NCBI GenBank assembly: GCA_036362985.1
Contig: JAYGXS010000004.1
Coordinates: 41,509,037 to 41,573,036 of the forward strand
Direction: 5' to 3'
From: Ligula intestinalis
Lineage: Eukaryota > Platyhelminthes > Cestoda > Diphyllobothriidea > Diphyllobothriidae
Length of the DNA: 64,000 nt
Below, one piece after another: positions 44,181-55,604 of this stretch; position 1 is the first letter of the stretch, and the number at the start of each line of letters is the position of its first letter. The notes under the pieces were generated by a model, which was given only the letters and a program-made list of their open reading frames with translations, was not told the origin of the DNA and did no database searches. The translations under genes were made by a program, and so were the position numbers.

Positions 44181-45159
44181 TTTTGATTGTCTTTGAACGG
44201 AAAATACACAAACCTATGCACATCGCATAGAAAGTTCAAATCGAGTGCAACCAAAATTTTACAATTCACAAAAAAATCTTTAATCCTGGAATTAAAGAAC
44301 TATTTTGACATGAGGTCTTACAGTAAAAAAAATATAGCGTGGAAACTGTGGCAATCATTTCGAAAAGTCGTTTTGGCAAACAATTGTTTTCGGTCATTTA
44401 GCATTAGGACGATGTATTTGCATAGAGAATGAAACAGTAGATGACGTAGAATGCTTATATGGTTCTGTACTGGTACTTTACACAACTAAATATTTCATGC
44501 TTAATTTCAATATATCGGCTTGATGCTGAATGACTGAAAATACTTATTTGACAAAACGGCTTTTCAATAGTAAAATGGAATTATTTTGAAGCCAAAATAA
44601 TATCAGAATTTAATTAGACATAATATGGGATAAGCAGGTTACTATATATTTCATTACTTTTCCGTTTTTACACCATTGAGTAAATAAAGTTAAGCATAAT
44701 CTTGCCAGGAAAACAGCCACCGGGTAACTTAAACGATAAGAACAACCTAAATTTGCTTAAAGTCTGTCAGGTTCATAGAGTCCCTGTTTTCACTGTGATT
44801 TTGCTTTTTCCTCGGTTTTCGGACATTTGTAGGCCATCGCTGCTGAATGAATCATTGTTCAGCAAAAGTTCTGCAGAGGAAAGACTACTATTTCAAGAAA
44901 AGGCATCCTTTGGGAAAATGAGGAAATTTTATTCAGTAAACTTTCGGCAATGGATCCCTAGGCCATCGTTAGACTTGAGAAACTGTGCAAAGAACAATTA
45001 ACATTTCAAAGTGCTGGTACAGTCATATAGTCGTATAGTGTGGACACTAATTATTAGTTACAATTAGCTTCACGCTGTGGTGGACATAATTTACAGTCGC
45101 AATGGCGTAATGGCTAATTGGCATCTGTAATTTGCGTCGGTCAGGCCGGGTCTTCCGGT
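44181..45159. other. Unassigned, mostly AT-rich
   Basis: Plus frames at 44187-44432 and 44702-45001 are unrecognised. Confidence 0.45.
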
Positions 45160-45790
45160 GTGGGCGCTAATTGCGCTTCACATTGGTCCGTAGTTATCGG
45201 GTGTAGTCTCTTCCACTTTTCCTTGGGATGTTTGTACACCCATCCAACTCGATACGCTGGTTGATACATGAATCATTGGAGCGCATGGCCTCAAGAAATT
45301 ATCGGCCTCTTTTGGAGGTACGAACTCCGAGGATGCGTGTTTTGCCCCATGCAAAGGTGTGTCTTGTATCAAGACCATGCTTAGCCACTTTGAACAAGAG
45401 GTCACGTCTCTTCACTGCCAAGTGGTGCTCGTGGAGGCGTGTGAAGACGGATCTTCCTGTTTGACCACAATATACGCTATCACAAGCTTCTCATGGAATT
45501 TTGTAGATGGCTTCTTTCTTATCGAGGTAGCCAACCCTATCCTTAGGGTGTACAAGCTGGGTGCATATAGTAGCCATCAGTTTGTGCGCCACTTTCATTT
45601 GGTGTTTTTTCAAGTGCCTTTCCTTATAAAAGGAAGGATTGACCATGTTTTTGTTGTTGGCGCCTGTGCGGAACTATCTGATTCCTTTTTGTTGGATTGT
45701 TGTTGTCTCGTGCACCGGCGTACTAAGTTTCTGGGGTAACCAGTGCGATACTTTAATCGGTCAAAAACACCAATCACGTGAGTAGGGTCG
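45160..45790 (-). pseudogene. Penelope-like element GIY-YIG tail, second lineage
   Basis: The minus strand reads LVHPKDRVGYLDKKEAIYKI, P, a stop, then EACDSVYCGQTGRSVFTRLH, EHHLAVKRRDLLFKVAKHGL, DTRHTFAWGKTRIL and FLEAMRSNDSCINQRIEL. This is the classic PLE nuclease layout (YKIPC..C..VY.GQTGRSL.TRL.EH, then FLEA), with YCG for YIG. A TGA replaces the cysteine codon of IPCEAC. Further upstream, out of frame, CTRQQQSNKKES and SILPFIRKGT are linker remnants. The sequence is clearly different from the tails at 23557 and 37767, so at least two PLE lineages are present. Confidence 0.8.
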
Positions 45791-46156
45791 ATTTCTGGTG
45801 AATGCTATATCGATTGCTTACTTAATCCTGCTGGTTGTGGTTGACAAAATGCAACATGACGGTTTGAGTGTTGATTCCGACCATGTGGCTTGCAGCATGA
45901 TTCAATTTATTTAGTTTAAAGTGCTGTGAGATTTATACTCCCATTTCCGGAACACAAACGGCTGATTAAATTTTTTTAAATCATAAAAGCCAGGGGCAGG
46001 ATCAGGCACATGTGTCTGGTGAAGTGCTTAAGCGGGCTACCCATCCTCATGTGGGGCATTTTTTACAGGTGCACATACCCAATAACGCCTGCATTTTACC
46101 GTATCGATTCACGTGCTATAGCGGGTGGTCGGTTTATGGAACTCTTCACTTTAGCA
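45791..46156. other. Unassigned, no gene seen
   Basis: May include decayed 5' sequence of the PLE. Nothing recognised. Confidence 0.4.
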
Positions 46157-46790
46157 CAGTTATAACCTTGTGTGTGCCCGCGTCGACACTGGTTATATCC
46201 CCTAGCTTTATGTTAGGAAAGGAAGGCAGACAGGATAGCAGAGGATATTTTACTATAACTGTTTCTGATTGTACATCAACTCTGTCTTCTGTGTGTCCGA
46301 CAGCTTGTCCTCCTGTGCAGCTCGGTAGTGTCTGCACTTCGGTCTTGTCTGCAGCTCGTCCTGTGTCCGACAGCAGCGTGTCTTCTGCCGTCGGTCTCAT
46401 CTCGGCAGCAGCAGGTCTCGGCAACAGAGTCTCGTGTCACCCAGCAGCTGAATGCCACCTCCCGTCAGTGGCAGCGTATTTAAGGACTGGCAGTCTTTTT
46501 TTCCCATTGGCCCCTCCGCTAGTGGCCCATGCGAGCAGCCGTCGTGTGGTGGCCTCAGCGTGACACGTCGCGCCACTGGGACGCTTGCATGTGCATGCGT
46601 CCTCTCGTGGTCCCTCATTATGCGTGACCTCAGAACCCGGCCGGCGGCTGTCCTTGCGTCCTCACGTGTCGGCCGTTTGAAGTTCGCGCTCTTGGCCCGT
46701 TCTGTATGCACCCCTAGCATGTGGATTTTCTTTTTCCTCCCGCCATCAGGACGGCCCGAGTGATGACTCGCGTGCTGGGCCGTCCTAGCA
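46157..46790 (+). mobile_element. LTR-like element copy 2
   Basis: Starts GTTATAACCTTGTGTGTGCC, continues TTAGGAAAGGAAGGCAGACA, has GCAGCGTATTTAAGGACTGG (TATA-like TATTTAAG) and GCGTGACCTCAGAACCCGG, and ends GTGCTGGGCCGTCCTA. Longest of three copies. The 183-codon plus frame across it (46012-46563) is serine/alanine-rich and not conserved as a frame in the other copies, so I do not call it a gene. Confidence 0.5.
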
Positions 46791-48273
46791 AGCGTACTTC
46801 TGTATGCACGGACAGTCTCAATTTAACTTTCACGTGCATATCAGTAGCAACTGATACATCTATCTCACTCTCCATTTCTCAGACATAACTCTTAACCACC
46901 AGCACATACCCTGGCATCGCTAACGATTGCTGGTGCCTAAGACTGCGATGTCACTGTCTGTGCACAGTAATTCGCCCTTTTAATCTTCTCTTCCTTAACC
47001 AGACTTGGCTTAAGGATTGTGGTCACCCAAGAGAACCATCTGTTGAGGCGTTACTTTTACTGTCATCGACTGAGCAGCCGAACGAAACACAGTGGCGCGC
47101 GGTGAAGCTGCCATCAGTATCCCCATGAGGCAACGTGTTACAAATGGCCGGCACTTGGTCGTCCCCCTAAGGTTGGTTTTAAATTGTCTGAATATCGAGA
47201 CATTCAAAGGAGACAGGCCCTAATCCTCTTTAACTAGTACCTCAAACCATATATAGGCAGCAATCGCATCAGTGCCTACCGAACACAACCGAGGTCACAT
47301 CCCTCAGACTACATTTTCCTACTCAGATGCTACAACATGGTGGGGAAATCGACTCTCTACATTTAGGCCGTAGTAACTAACTGTCACACAGTATCATCCC
47401 CAATAATTTTACCTACCAAAACTTATCCTATTAGTTATTCTATGCATTGGCACATGGCTCGGATCTTCAAGCGTTACCTTTCAGCATTAAAAGGATAAAA
47501 AAAAACCGATGAAAGTAAAATCTCGTTTCAAACTACTATGTTTCAGACAGCCCCCCTTCCCCTCCTCCTAGCCAACTGACAGTTTACATGGCTCTTACAG
47601 CCAGGCTAACAAACTCAAACATCTGTTTCACGATGTTGTACAGAAAGTGAAACAACTGTAAGGCAATTCCTATCATCTCCCGCTTCACATTTTGAATCAT
47701 CAGCGGGGATATAAACGTTGGCTTCAGAGTTAATCCCTTTAGACTGATCCCCTGAAGATCGGGAACGAGAGAACACCTTCTTCGCTATAGCAACTATGCT
47801 CTAAATGGAAGTAAAAGTGCCTCTCCTTTTGATAGTAATGATGAAAACATGAATTAGCGGCCAGAAAAATCCAGAAAATTCGGGAGCCTTGAAAACGTAT
47901 GAAAATATCAAATTTTATACAAAAGCTGATATTGTTGGCTTATAACGGGTTTAAAAAAGAAAGAAAAAAGTTCTTTTCTACGATTTTGTCTGTCCTGATT
48001 GTGTTATTGTAACCCGAAATTGTGCCCATTTCTACAATGGTGAATATATTCTCAATGGGAGGACTATTGCGAGAGGTGGTGTCAGAAAATTTCAGCTGTT
48101 TGTAATTCTTCGCGTTAATGACGACAAAGTCCACTATAAACGTCGCTGCAAGGCAGAAATTACGTAGTGGCCGTTGGTTGACATTACAGCGCATTGAGAA
48201 GACGCAATATTGTTTGATGCATGACAATGTTTCGAATTATTTTTTGATGAAAATACCATCTGCATTTGAATTA
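46791..48273. other. Unassigned, no gene seen
   Basis: No family recognised. Confidence 0.45.
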
Positions 48274-48349
48274 CCTTTGTTCTCATAGCATGGTGCCTTA
48301 AGTGGCATCGCACATGGGCTAACATCCTCGCTGCCGAACTTGCTCGCCT
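48274..48349 (-). CDS. Possible small internal exon, unrecognised
   Basis: On the minus strand a pyrimidine-rich acceptor (TTTTGCTTTCCAG) is followed by an open 25-codon stretch (ASKFGSEDVSPCAMPLKAP, CYENK) and a donor AAAGGTAATT. The layout is right for an exon, but it is short, unrecognised, and has no partner exons I can name. Confidence 0.18.
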
Positions 48350-48948
48350 GGAAAGCAAAATATGTAAGCCTAAACCGGTCGTATACCGCGACTTTGAATC
48401 CGGGATCGAATAGAGTGTGGAACAATTCTTTGATAGCACCCCGACGGACTTGAATTTAATATCAATGGCGTCCTGTGCGACAGAAAGAAATATTCATTCA
48501 GACTGAGCAATAATCGTTGCCGAGATAATATATCATTGCAAACATCTGCAAGCAGAGCATTCCCAGAAGCAGTAGCGCCAGAAGGAACGTTGCAGTCACC
48601 ATATTATGCTGTTATGATAAAGTATTGAAGGTAAATGTAAATATAAGGAGCCTTCACATAAAAAGGAAAACAATACTTAGGGCACCGATAGCCTTATGCA
48701 TTTGTACTGAATGTCTACTTCAAATGATAAAGGTAGACACAGGCAACTGCATCTACTGTGAAGACTTAGTTCAACTGCTAGCGAGGGTAACCACACGACG
48801 TGGTTAAGTCTCCCCTCGATCCAGAGAGTTTGCTTTCACGACGGCTAGATTTGCATCTGCAGCTAGACGTTGCTTGACTTCTTAGTTACCGAAGAAAGGC
48901 GGTGTTATAACCTTGCATCTGCAATGCTCACATGCGTCGCCACTATTA
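48350..48948. other. Unassigned, no gene seen
   Basis: Nothing recognised. GGTGTTATAACCTTGCATCT at about 48902 resembles the LTR-like start and may be a scrap of it. Confidence 0.4.
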
Positions 48949-49406
48949 TAACCGAGTGTGTTCCTGTGTCAACTCCGGTTATGTCCCCCAGTAACGTGTT
49001 AGGAAGAGAAGGCAGAATAGGATAGCAGATATTACTTTACTAGTACATCAGCTCTGTTTTCTGTGTCCATCAGCTTGTCTTCTGTGGTCGGTCTCGTCTC
49101 GAAAGCAGAGTCTTGGGTCTTCGGCAGCGTCTCCAGCACTAGAGTGGCCGACTTCATCGGTGGCAGAATATTTAGGGGCCAGTAGTCATTGTTCCCTATT
49201 GGCTCGATGAGAGCCAATAGGGATGAGAGCCTCCAACCATTGTGTCCTCAGGTGACCGGTCGCGCCCTCGGTGACGCAAGCACGTTCATGCATCTTTTCG
49301 TGGCCCTTGTCATGCGTGACCTCAGAACCTGGTCAGCGGCAGTCTTGCATGTTCCGCCTTTGTTATCCTGCCTCGGGGACGGCGCGAGTGCTGGGCCCTC
49401 CTAACA
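48949..49406 (+). mobile_element. LTR-like element copy 3, internally shortened
   Basis: TTATAACCGAGTGTGTTCC, GTCAACTCCGGTTATGTCCC, CAGAATATTTAGGGGCCAGT, CATGCGTGACCTCAGAACCT and a final GTGCTGGGCCCTCCTAACA. The 3' end TAACA fits a TGTTA...TAACA terminus. Carries a 13-bp perfect hairpin at 49193-49223 not seen in the other copies. Confidence 0.5.
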
Positions 49407-50339
49407 GGCGGATGGCAAGCTCCTTTTACAGAATAGCCTCTATTTCATAGGTGTGTCAAAAGCAGACCAATGGGGCCCCTGTTCACGGACGCCTGACGCA
49501 GGGTGGCTCCACTCTAGATCGATGATTGACGTCATCGGTATGTACTATTATGTATGCGTTGAAGACATAATGCCTTGTAGCATTCGGCACGATAACTTAA
49601 CCCTTCGGAGTTATAAAATGCCATAAGACAGACTCCTGTCTGTTCAATAAAACGTGAACATGGTTTCACCTCTCCCTCAATTACTACGACTTTTCCTAAC
49701 TGAAGCATACCCAGACCCAAGTGGTGCATAACTCGAGACTCGAACTCACGAGATTATACTAGTAACAAAAATTGAAGGATTTTTTTGGCTTTTTCACTGG
49801 CCTACAGTCTAAACTAAGTTTCTTTTTCCGAATAGTGCAATGGAACAGTCATTCTTCCTTTCATTTACATTGGCTTTCGAATGTTATGATAATAAATTGG
49901 ATTCTGGAAGGAAGTATTACTTATTTATTTCATATACCTTGAAGGCTAACTCCCTAAAGCCTCGCAGAAACAAGAAGCATTGCGAATCGTACTGACACAT
50001 CCGCACTTAAACATTTATAATGGGGAACTTTAGAATGCAGTTTTGTATTTCAAATCCTCTATATGCTGCAGACAGAACTGAATTCATGGCCGACTTTTGC
50101 ACTCTCCATTACGCAGTGCAAACTCAAAGGAATGTTTGTTCAGAAACCTGCCACATAGCCAAGTGACGGTTCGGACACCTCATCAGCCTTAAGTCACTTT
50201 ATTAAGGGAAGAAGTCTTTCACCCTTGAGCTCCCTATTCATAACCAAAAATCGCAAAATATGTCCACCGTAACAATAGTACATAATACAAATGTAGGCTT
50301 CACAGCAGCGATAAGTGTGAGCCAGTTGCAAAGTGCTGG
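49407..50339. other. Unassigned, no gene seen
   Basis: No family recognised. The last bases may be LINE 3' UTR: CAAAGTGCTGGTAC near 50331 also occurs near 45007. Confidence 0.45.
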
Positions 50340-52200
50340 TACTGACACTATGTTCATTTTATCTGTCACAGTTTTTCAGCAAATGAGAATCAAGTTTTTG
50401 CTTAAAAATTTCAACAGTATCTGAGAGGACCTTATCTTCCTGTAGTCCGTTCCACTCTCCAATGACCCTCTGAGAGAAGGTGTTCCGTCGAACGTCGATA
50501 TGAGCCGGTTTCCTCTGTAGTTTAAAGGGATGACACTGCAGATGAGCAGTCCGGGCCAATTCAAAGAAATCGTGAAATTCTAAGCCGCATTCACGGCCTC
50601 TAAAAATACGGTAGGTTTGTATGAGTTCACCGTGGAGTTGCCTATAATCGAGAGAAAAATGATCAAGTTCGGTCAGCCTGTATTCATAAGGCAGGTGACC
50701 AAGATTCTGGACCATCTTCGTAGCCCTCACCTGCCATCGTTCCAGGTACAGGTAATCCTTCTTGAACCACGGACGCCAGGCCTAGATGGCATACTCTAAG
50801 TGGAACCGAACAAACGCTCCGTAGGTTTTCCTGAAGAACTCCTGGTCGATGTTGACGAATCCCCACCTAATCACAAATAGCCCCTGTGTCGCGCGTTTAG
50901 CTGCCTTTACACACTGTGAAGATGGTTTACGCGAGAAATTTATAAGAACACCGAGGTCCTTTTGTTCATCCACATTTGAAAGTTGGTGCCCATCGAGGAG
51001 GTATTGGAAGAAACCATCCTTCTCATTAGTCCTTCTAGTACGAAGTCTTAAGACCAAACACTTACTAACGTTGAAGCTATAGAGCCAACGAGCAGACCAG
51101 CAGCTAAGTCGATTGGGACTCTCTTGAAGTGCTTTCCTATCTGCGTCAGACCTTATGGCTCTCGAGAGTTTGACATCGTCGGCAAACATGATGGTGCTGC
51201 AACCCAGGTCGTTGACACAGTCGTTGATAGGGATAAGGAAGAGCAGTGGCCCTAAGACAGAGCCTTGGGGGACGCCACTCAGAACAAATGTAGGGGTTGA
51301 CTTCGAGTCACCGATGCACACAGTTTGCGATCGCCCTGTGAGGAAATCAGTGATCCATGCCAGCAGGTTTCCTCTTTTGCCAATTTCCGACAATTTATAC
51401 ATCAGACGATTATGTGGGACGCTGTCTAATGCCTTCTTGAAGTCCGTTAAGATGACGTCAACCTTACCATCTTCATCTAGTGCGCGAGTCCACTGCTCAG
51501 TGAAGAGTAGTAGGCTGGAACGACAAGAGTGGTTTTTCCTGAAGCCGTGCTGGAGCCCTGACAGTAAGTTGTTCTCCTCCAAAAACTTAATTGTCGTCTT
51601 CTTAAATATCTTTTCCATCACCTTACAGCAAATGCAAGTTAGGCTGACAGGCCGGTAATTTATGACCATCGTTCGGGCTCCGCCATTGTATATCATTTTA
51701 ATATTTGCCGTTTTCCATTCGGATGGCAGTTTTCCTAATTCAAATGAAGAACAAAAGATATGTGCTAGGGGCACTGAGAGCTCGCTTGACAATTATTTCA
51801 AAAACTTGTCTGGTATATTGTCTGGGCCGGATGAATTTGCTTCTCTGAGGCCTTGCAGCTCCTTCTCAACTACAGATGTTTGGAGTAATAGAGATTGAAG
51901 TGCCGGACCGGCGTTTACAACAGCACTGTTGGCATTATCAAAATGAAGCTCGGTTTCCCTAGTGAATACCGAGGCAAAGAACCGGATACAATACTTGGAT
52001 TTCTTGTCATTCTCAATGACTTCCCCACCATTATCATCCTTTAGTACTGCGACCGGATCCTTGTTTTTTAATCTTCTGTTAAGATAGCGGAATAGGATTT
52101 TGGTTTTTTTCTTCGGCCTGTTGGAGGATTCTTGAGTCATTGTTTTTCCTGGCCTGGCGAATCGATTTTTTTACCGCCTTGCATAACACCTACAATTGGA
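50340..52200 (-). mobile_element. CR1/Jockey-type LINE, reverse transcriptase ORF with two stops
   Basis: One minus-strand frame runs from about 52140 to 50359, broken only by TAA (51793-51795) and TAG (50782-50784). The middle 336 codons contain NYRPVSLT (residues 45-52), GLQHGFRKNHS, VILTDFKKALDSVPHNRL (motif A, about 113-130), GVPQGSVLGPLLF (motif B, 173-185) and FADDVKL (motif C, 203-209). The C-terminal part has RRNTFSQRVIGEWNGLQEDK, typical of the CR1/Jockey ORF2 end. The N-terminal part has FFASVFTRE and SGPDNIPDKFLK. Upstream of 52130 a frameshift is likely (KKSIRQARKNND continues in another phase), and the APE endonuclease is missing. The few breaks imply recent activity. The two stops prevent function of this copy as read. 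Confidence 0.85.
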
Positions 52201-53313
52201 TGAGTCTTTGAAAGCTTGGTAGTTAAAAGTTGGGCAAAAAGCTTATCATCTAATATCACTGAAATGGACTTGTTACACAACATAAGTTTTGCAAGTTTAT
52301 CCAATCATATCCCTAAAATAGTGGGACTATTCACATTTTAAATGGGAAAAGTCAAAATGTGCAAATATAATCGTGTCAGAATGAATTCGCTATTATTGAG
52401 AGTGGTACAGAAAAGGCTGTGATTTGATCAGGATATTGCATTTCACGTAGGTGATCGTGGACACAATTTTTCTTGCCCCAACGATAACTGACATTTGCTA
52501 CGAATTGACGAGTGAATGGTTCGAAAATATGTTTAAGTTGCCCATTAACCCGAACGTAGGCATAGAACTGGGCCTCAGACTTTGTTTTTGACCTAGAGTT
52601 CCTTTAAATCCTCCTTACCCTGATTTTGACTTAATTTATAGCAGTACCAGCGAAGGTCTAAATTATCACCTCCGGAGTGGATTAACACATCGCATTTATA
52701 TTCGAATTCCAGGACTGTGTTCAAAAGTACTAAACCTTAAATTTTTTCGATTTTATCGGCAGTAATACACATTCATTCAAAGCAATATTTGGATAGCTAA
52801 TTTAAGACCCACCTAGGACCATATTAACATGTAGCCCGATACCATTAGAATTGGCCCCCAAAGTAACAAAAATAAAGGATTTGGTGAACTCCAAAGGTGC
52901 AGACGATACATTCCCTTATACAACCCCAATGTCCTACACTAATGATGTAATTTTAGTTCGAGTGCCTACATAATTAGCCGCCGTGCGACTGTTAGCGTGA
53001 TATGAGGGTAAGTTAAACGTCAGAATATGACGCGTGAGTTACGTTAGTGATCGATAAGTGTTAATCAACGAGTACTTGCAGTTTGCTTCTTGCTATTTCT
53101 TGTAAAAATTTCAATAACAGTGAAGCCCCGGTTAACGAGTTTAATCCGTTCTGACACCGAACTCACCGTATGAAATGTTCCTTTTGCGAAACGAATGTCC
53201 CACTTTAAAATAAGGTCCGAAAATTGTTATTATAAATGCACTATATTTTCAGCGGTACTTTGCCTTACGAAGATTCGTCACTGGCTTCCGGGAGACGAGG
53301 GAGAAGAATAGGG
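52201..53313. other. Unassigned, mostly AT-rich
   Basis: No family recognised. Confidence 0.45.
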
Positions 53314-53353
53314 GGAGGAGGAGGAGGAGGAGGAGGAGGAGGAGGAGGAGGAG
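53314..53353. repeat. (GGA)n microsatellite
   Basis: About 13 GAG/GGA triplets. The poly-glycine frame across it is a by-product. Confidence 0.95.
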
Positions 53354-55604
53354 AGAGTTATAGAGTGAGAGCCAGGTGGGAACTTACTCCTTATGAATTC
53401 CACTCACTGAGTACGGGTTGTGGTTTAAGTAACAGACTAGTGAGAGCACGTAACCAATAAAGATACACCAGCTCAATGATTTGCTGCAGGCGACCGAGGA
53501 ACCAGATTTTGGCAGCAAAACTCATCGGTTGACACAGGCACACATGCACTGACAACTCGTTGACTGGATGTTAGCTCGCCAATCAAAGAAAATTTACTGC
53601 GAGTCATTTGTACCTTATCTGAATTGCTCTTAGATGGGACTGTTCGTCACCCAAGTTTCCGCTGTAATTATCTTCTACTAAGTGTATCGTCGACCTTGAC
53701 CTTGACCTTGGGAGCTATTTGATTTCGAAGGAAAATCTTGGTCCTCGTTGGCGAGATAGGTTAGTGCTTAATAATTTGATCCGCCATTGTATACCTTATT
53801 ATATCAATATAATTTATTTTTCGTATTGTGCAGTTTAAACTGAAGCATGCATTTTGAATACGAGTACTATGCGAAGGAGCATTGTGCAGAAAATTACGAA
53901 AAACACCAGAAATTGAAGAATAATGGGGTTGTTTTTTAGAGTCTAGCGTGCAGCTTCGTTCAACTTGAAAAATGCAAAGCCTTTATTACTGGCCTACCTC
54001 CCGCACGTTTTAAGTATTGACATAGAATTGGCTTTTCATCATCTGTACAAAATTTGTGGTGTCGGGACCTACTGCAGCAACCATGCTCTTCTGTGAGACC
54101 GAGACCTAGATAGTTCAGCAGGCCATACCCCTCTGACCTCAGTTTTTACTGAAGTATGTTGATACTGGAGTGAGGGAACGGCTTGAGGAAGAATCGCGCT
54201 CAGCATTTATATTATGTCGAGGTAGTCTGCAGTGTAGTAGCCATCTTGTGAAAATGAAAGACTACTGTCTGTCCAGAGAGTTACTGTACACTGCTGTTTC
54301 TGCGATTAAATATCGATAAAAAGATACACGAATGCCCCTCTCAAGCATCCGACTGTTAGCCAGTACAATGTACAAGACTTCGTGCAGTACCGATAGTTCT
54401 AGTGTTTTGCAGTGAAGTGTAAATCAGCGATCGTCGTGCTAACTGAATATTGGAAGCCAAACGGTCGTCTGCAGCACTTATTCCCTATAAAAAGATCATC
54501 ACAATAAATGGATGTTGGGGACTTACTTCTTCGCCTCAGTCTGAAAGTCTTCGCCACCCGAGACGCTCCCTCATAGCGTTTCATTACTAACTCCTTTCCG
54601 GTCTGATTCGCCCTCATCAGAACTTTTGTAAGTACTACCAAGCGAACGCCACTAGGATATAGCGTACACCCGTTACTAGTAATTTAACTCCAGTATTCCT
54701 GCGCCCATTTCATCCACACATTCAAACCATGCACTGGCCTTGTCTGACGTAATTGCATCGCACGGCAACTAGAAAATAGTGTCTTCGTGTACTCCGGCCT
54801 GCCCGTGACACCACTGAATCTTCGTCACGTTAAGATGCAGGTCCAAGGCGCGTCACACAGCAGTCATCCAGCAGTCTTGTGATCAATTTTTAAACTCCAA
54901 ACAACGCACTTGTGCAGGTGAATCCTTTAATTTTGTAAAAGTTTGTTTCAGTAAAATTCAGTTTCGTGACGTGGTAACCCACCTTATGAATATGCACGTG
55001 CCACCACGTCCAGTGGCATCACCTTTGCACCGAAAATTTTGGACGAAGCACTGCTGCAAGTAAAAACGGAAGACGTATGTTCTCTGCCAACCGCGATTAT
55101 GCATATTATTTCATCAAAATAAATCAGCAAAGTCGTCTGGAATCCGTCATGACGGTATAGCACCTTACAGGACCATGTCCTCCTTCGGAACGATTACCAA
55201 GCTTCAGTGTCTCTTTTATTTGATCTTCATGACGTACATCTCTAGACAATTGGTACATGTAAACTTAGAAACCAAGTTTTGTCCATCCTGCGTAGATGAA
55301 CTGTTTTGCTTTGTTGTCCACTCCATTACTTAAGGACACAATGGGTCTCGTAGGCTATGTACGCGCTCAGCAGTGAATCTCGTCCCCTTCAATGTTTGTA
55401 CCCTCGACTGCTCCACTTCTCAATTTTGACCTATATCTAGCGGTGCGGGCAACCGTTTCTCTCCTTTTTGATCCGTAACGGAAATCAGACAAAAGGGGAA
55501 ATGTAGCTGCATTTGTTAGTTAGCTGAACAACAAATCTTTCAGCCACAGTCAATTTGGATGACGAATCAGAATTCAGCATGGAAAATACCAGAGAACGAA
55601 TCTG
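53354..55604. other. Unassigned, no gene seen
   Basis: Three contiguous GACCTTG units at about 53691-53712. A minus-strand frame at 54399-54641 has CTGATGAGGGCG and GGAAAGG words that are weakly PLE-end-like. The 3' end (about 55490-55604) precedes the RTE element and may be its target DNA. Confidence 0.45.

Noticed and set aside
46012..46563. 183-codon plus-strand frame in the LTR-like element
   Set aside because: Ser/Ala-rich, and the frame is not kept in the copies at 14967 and 48949.
54585..54620. Minus-strand CTGATGAGGGCG ... CCGGAAAGG as a hammerhead
   Set aside because: The helix between the cores is mispaired and an extra G precedes GAAA; too weak without other copies.
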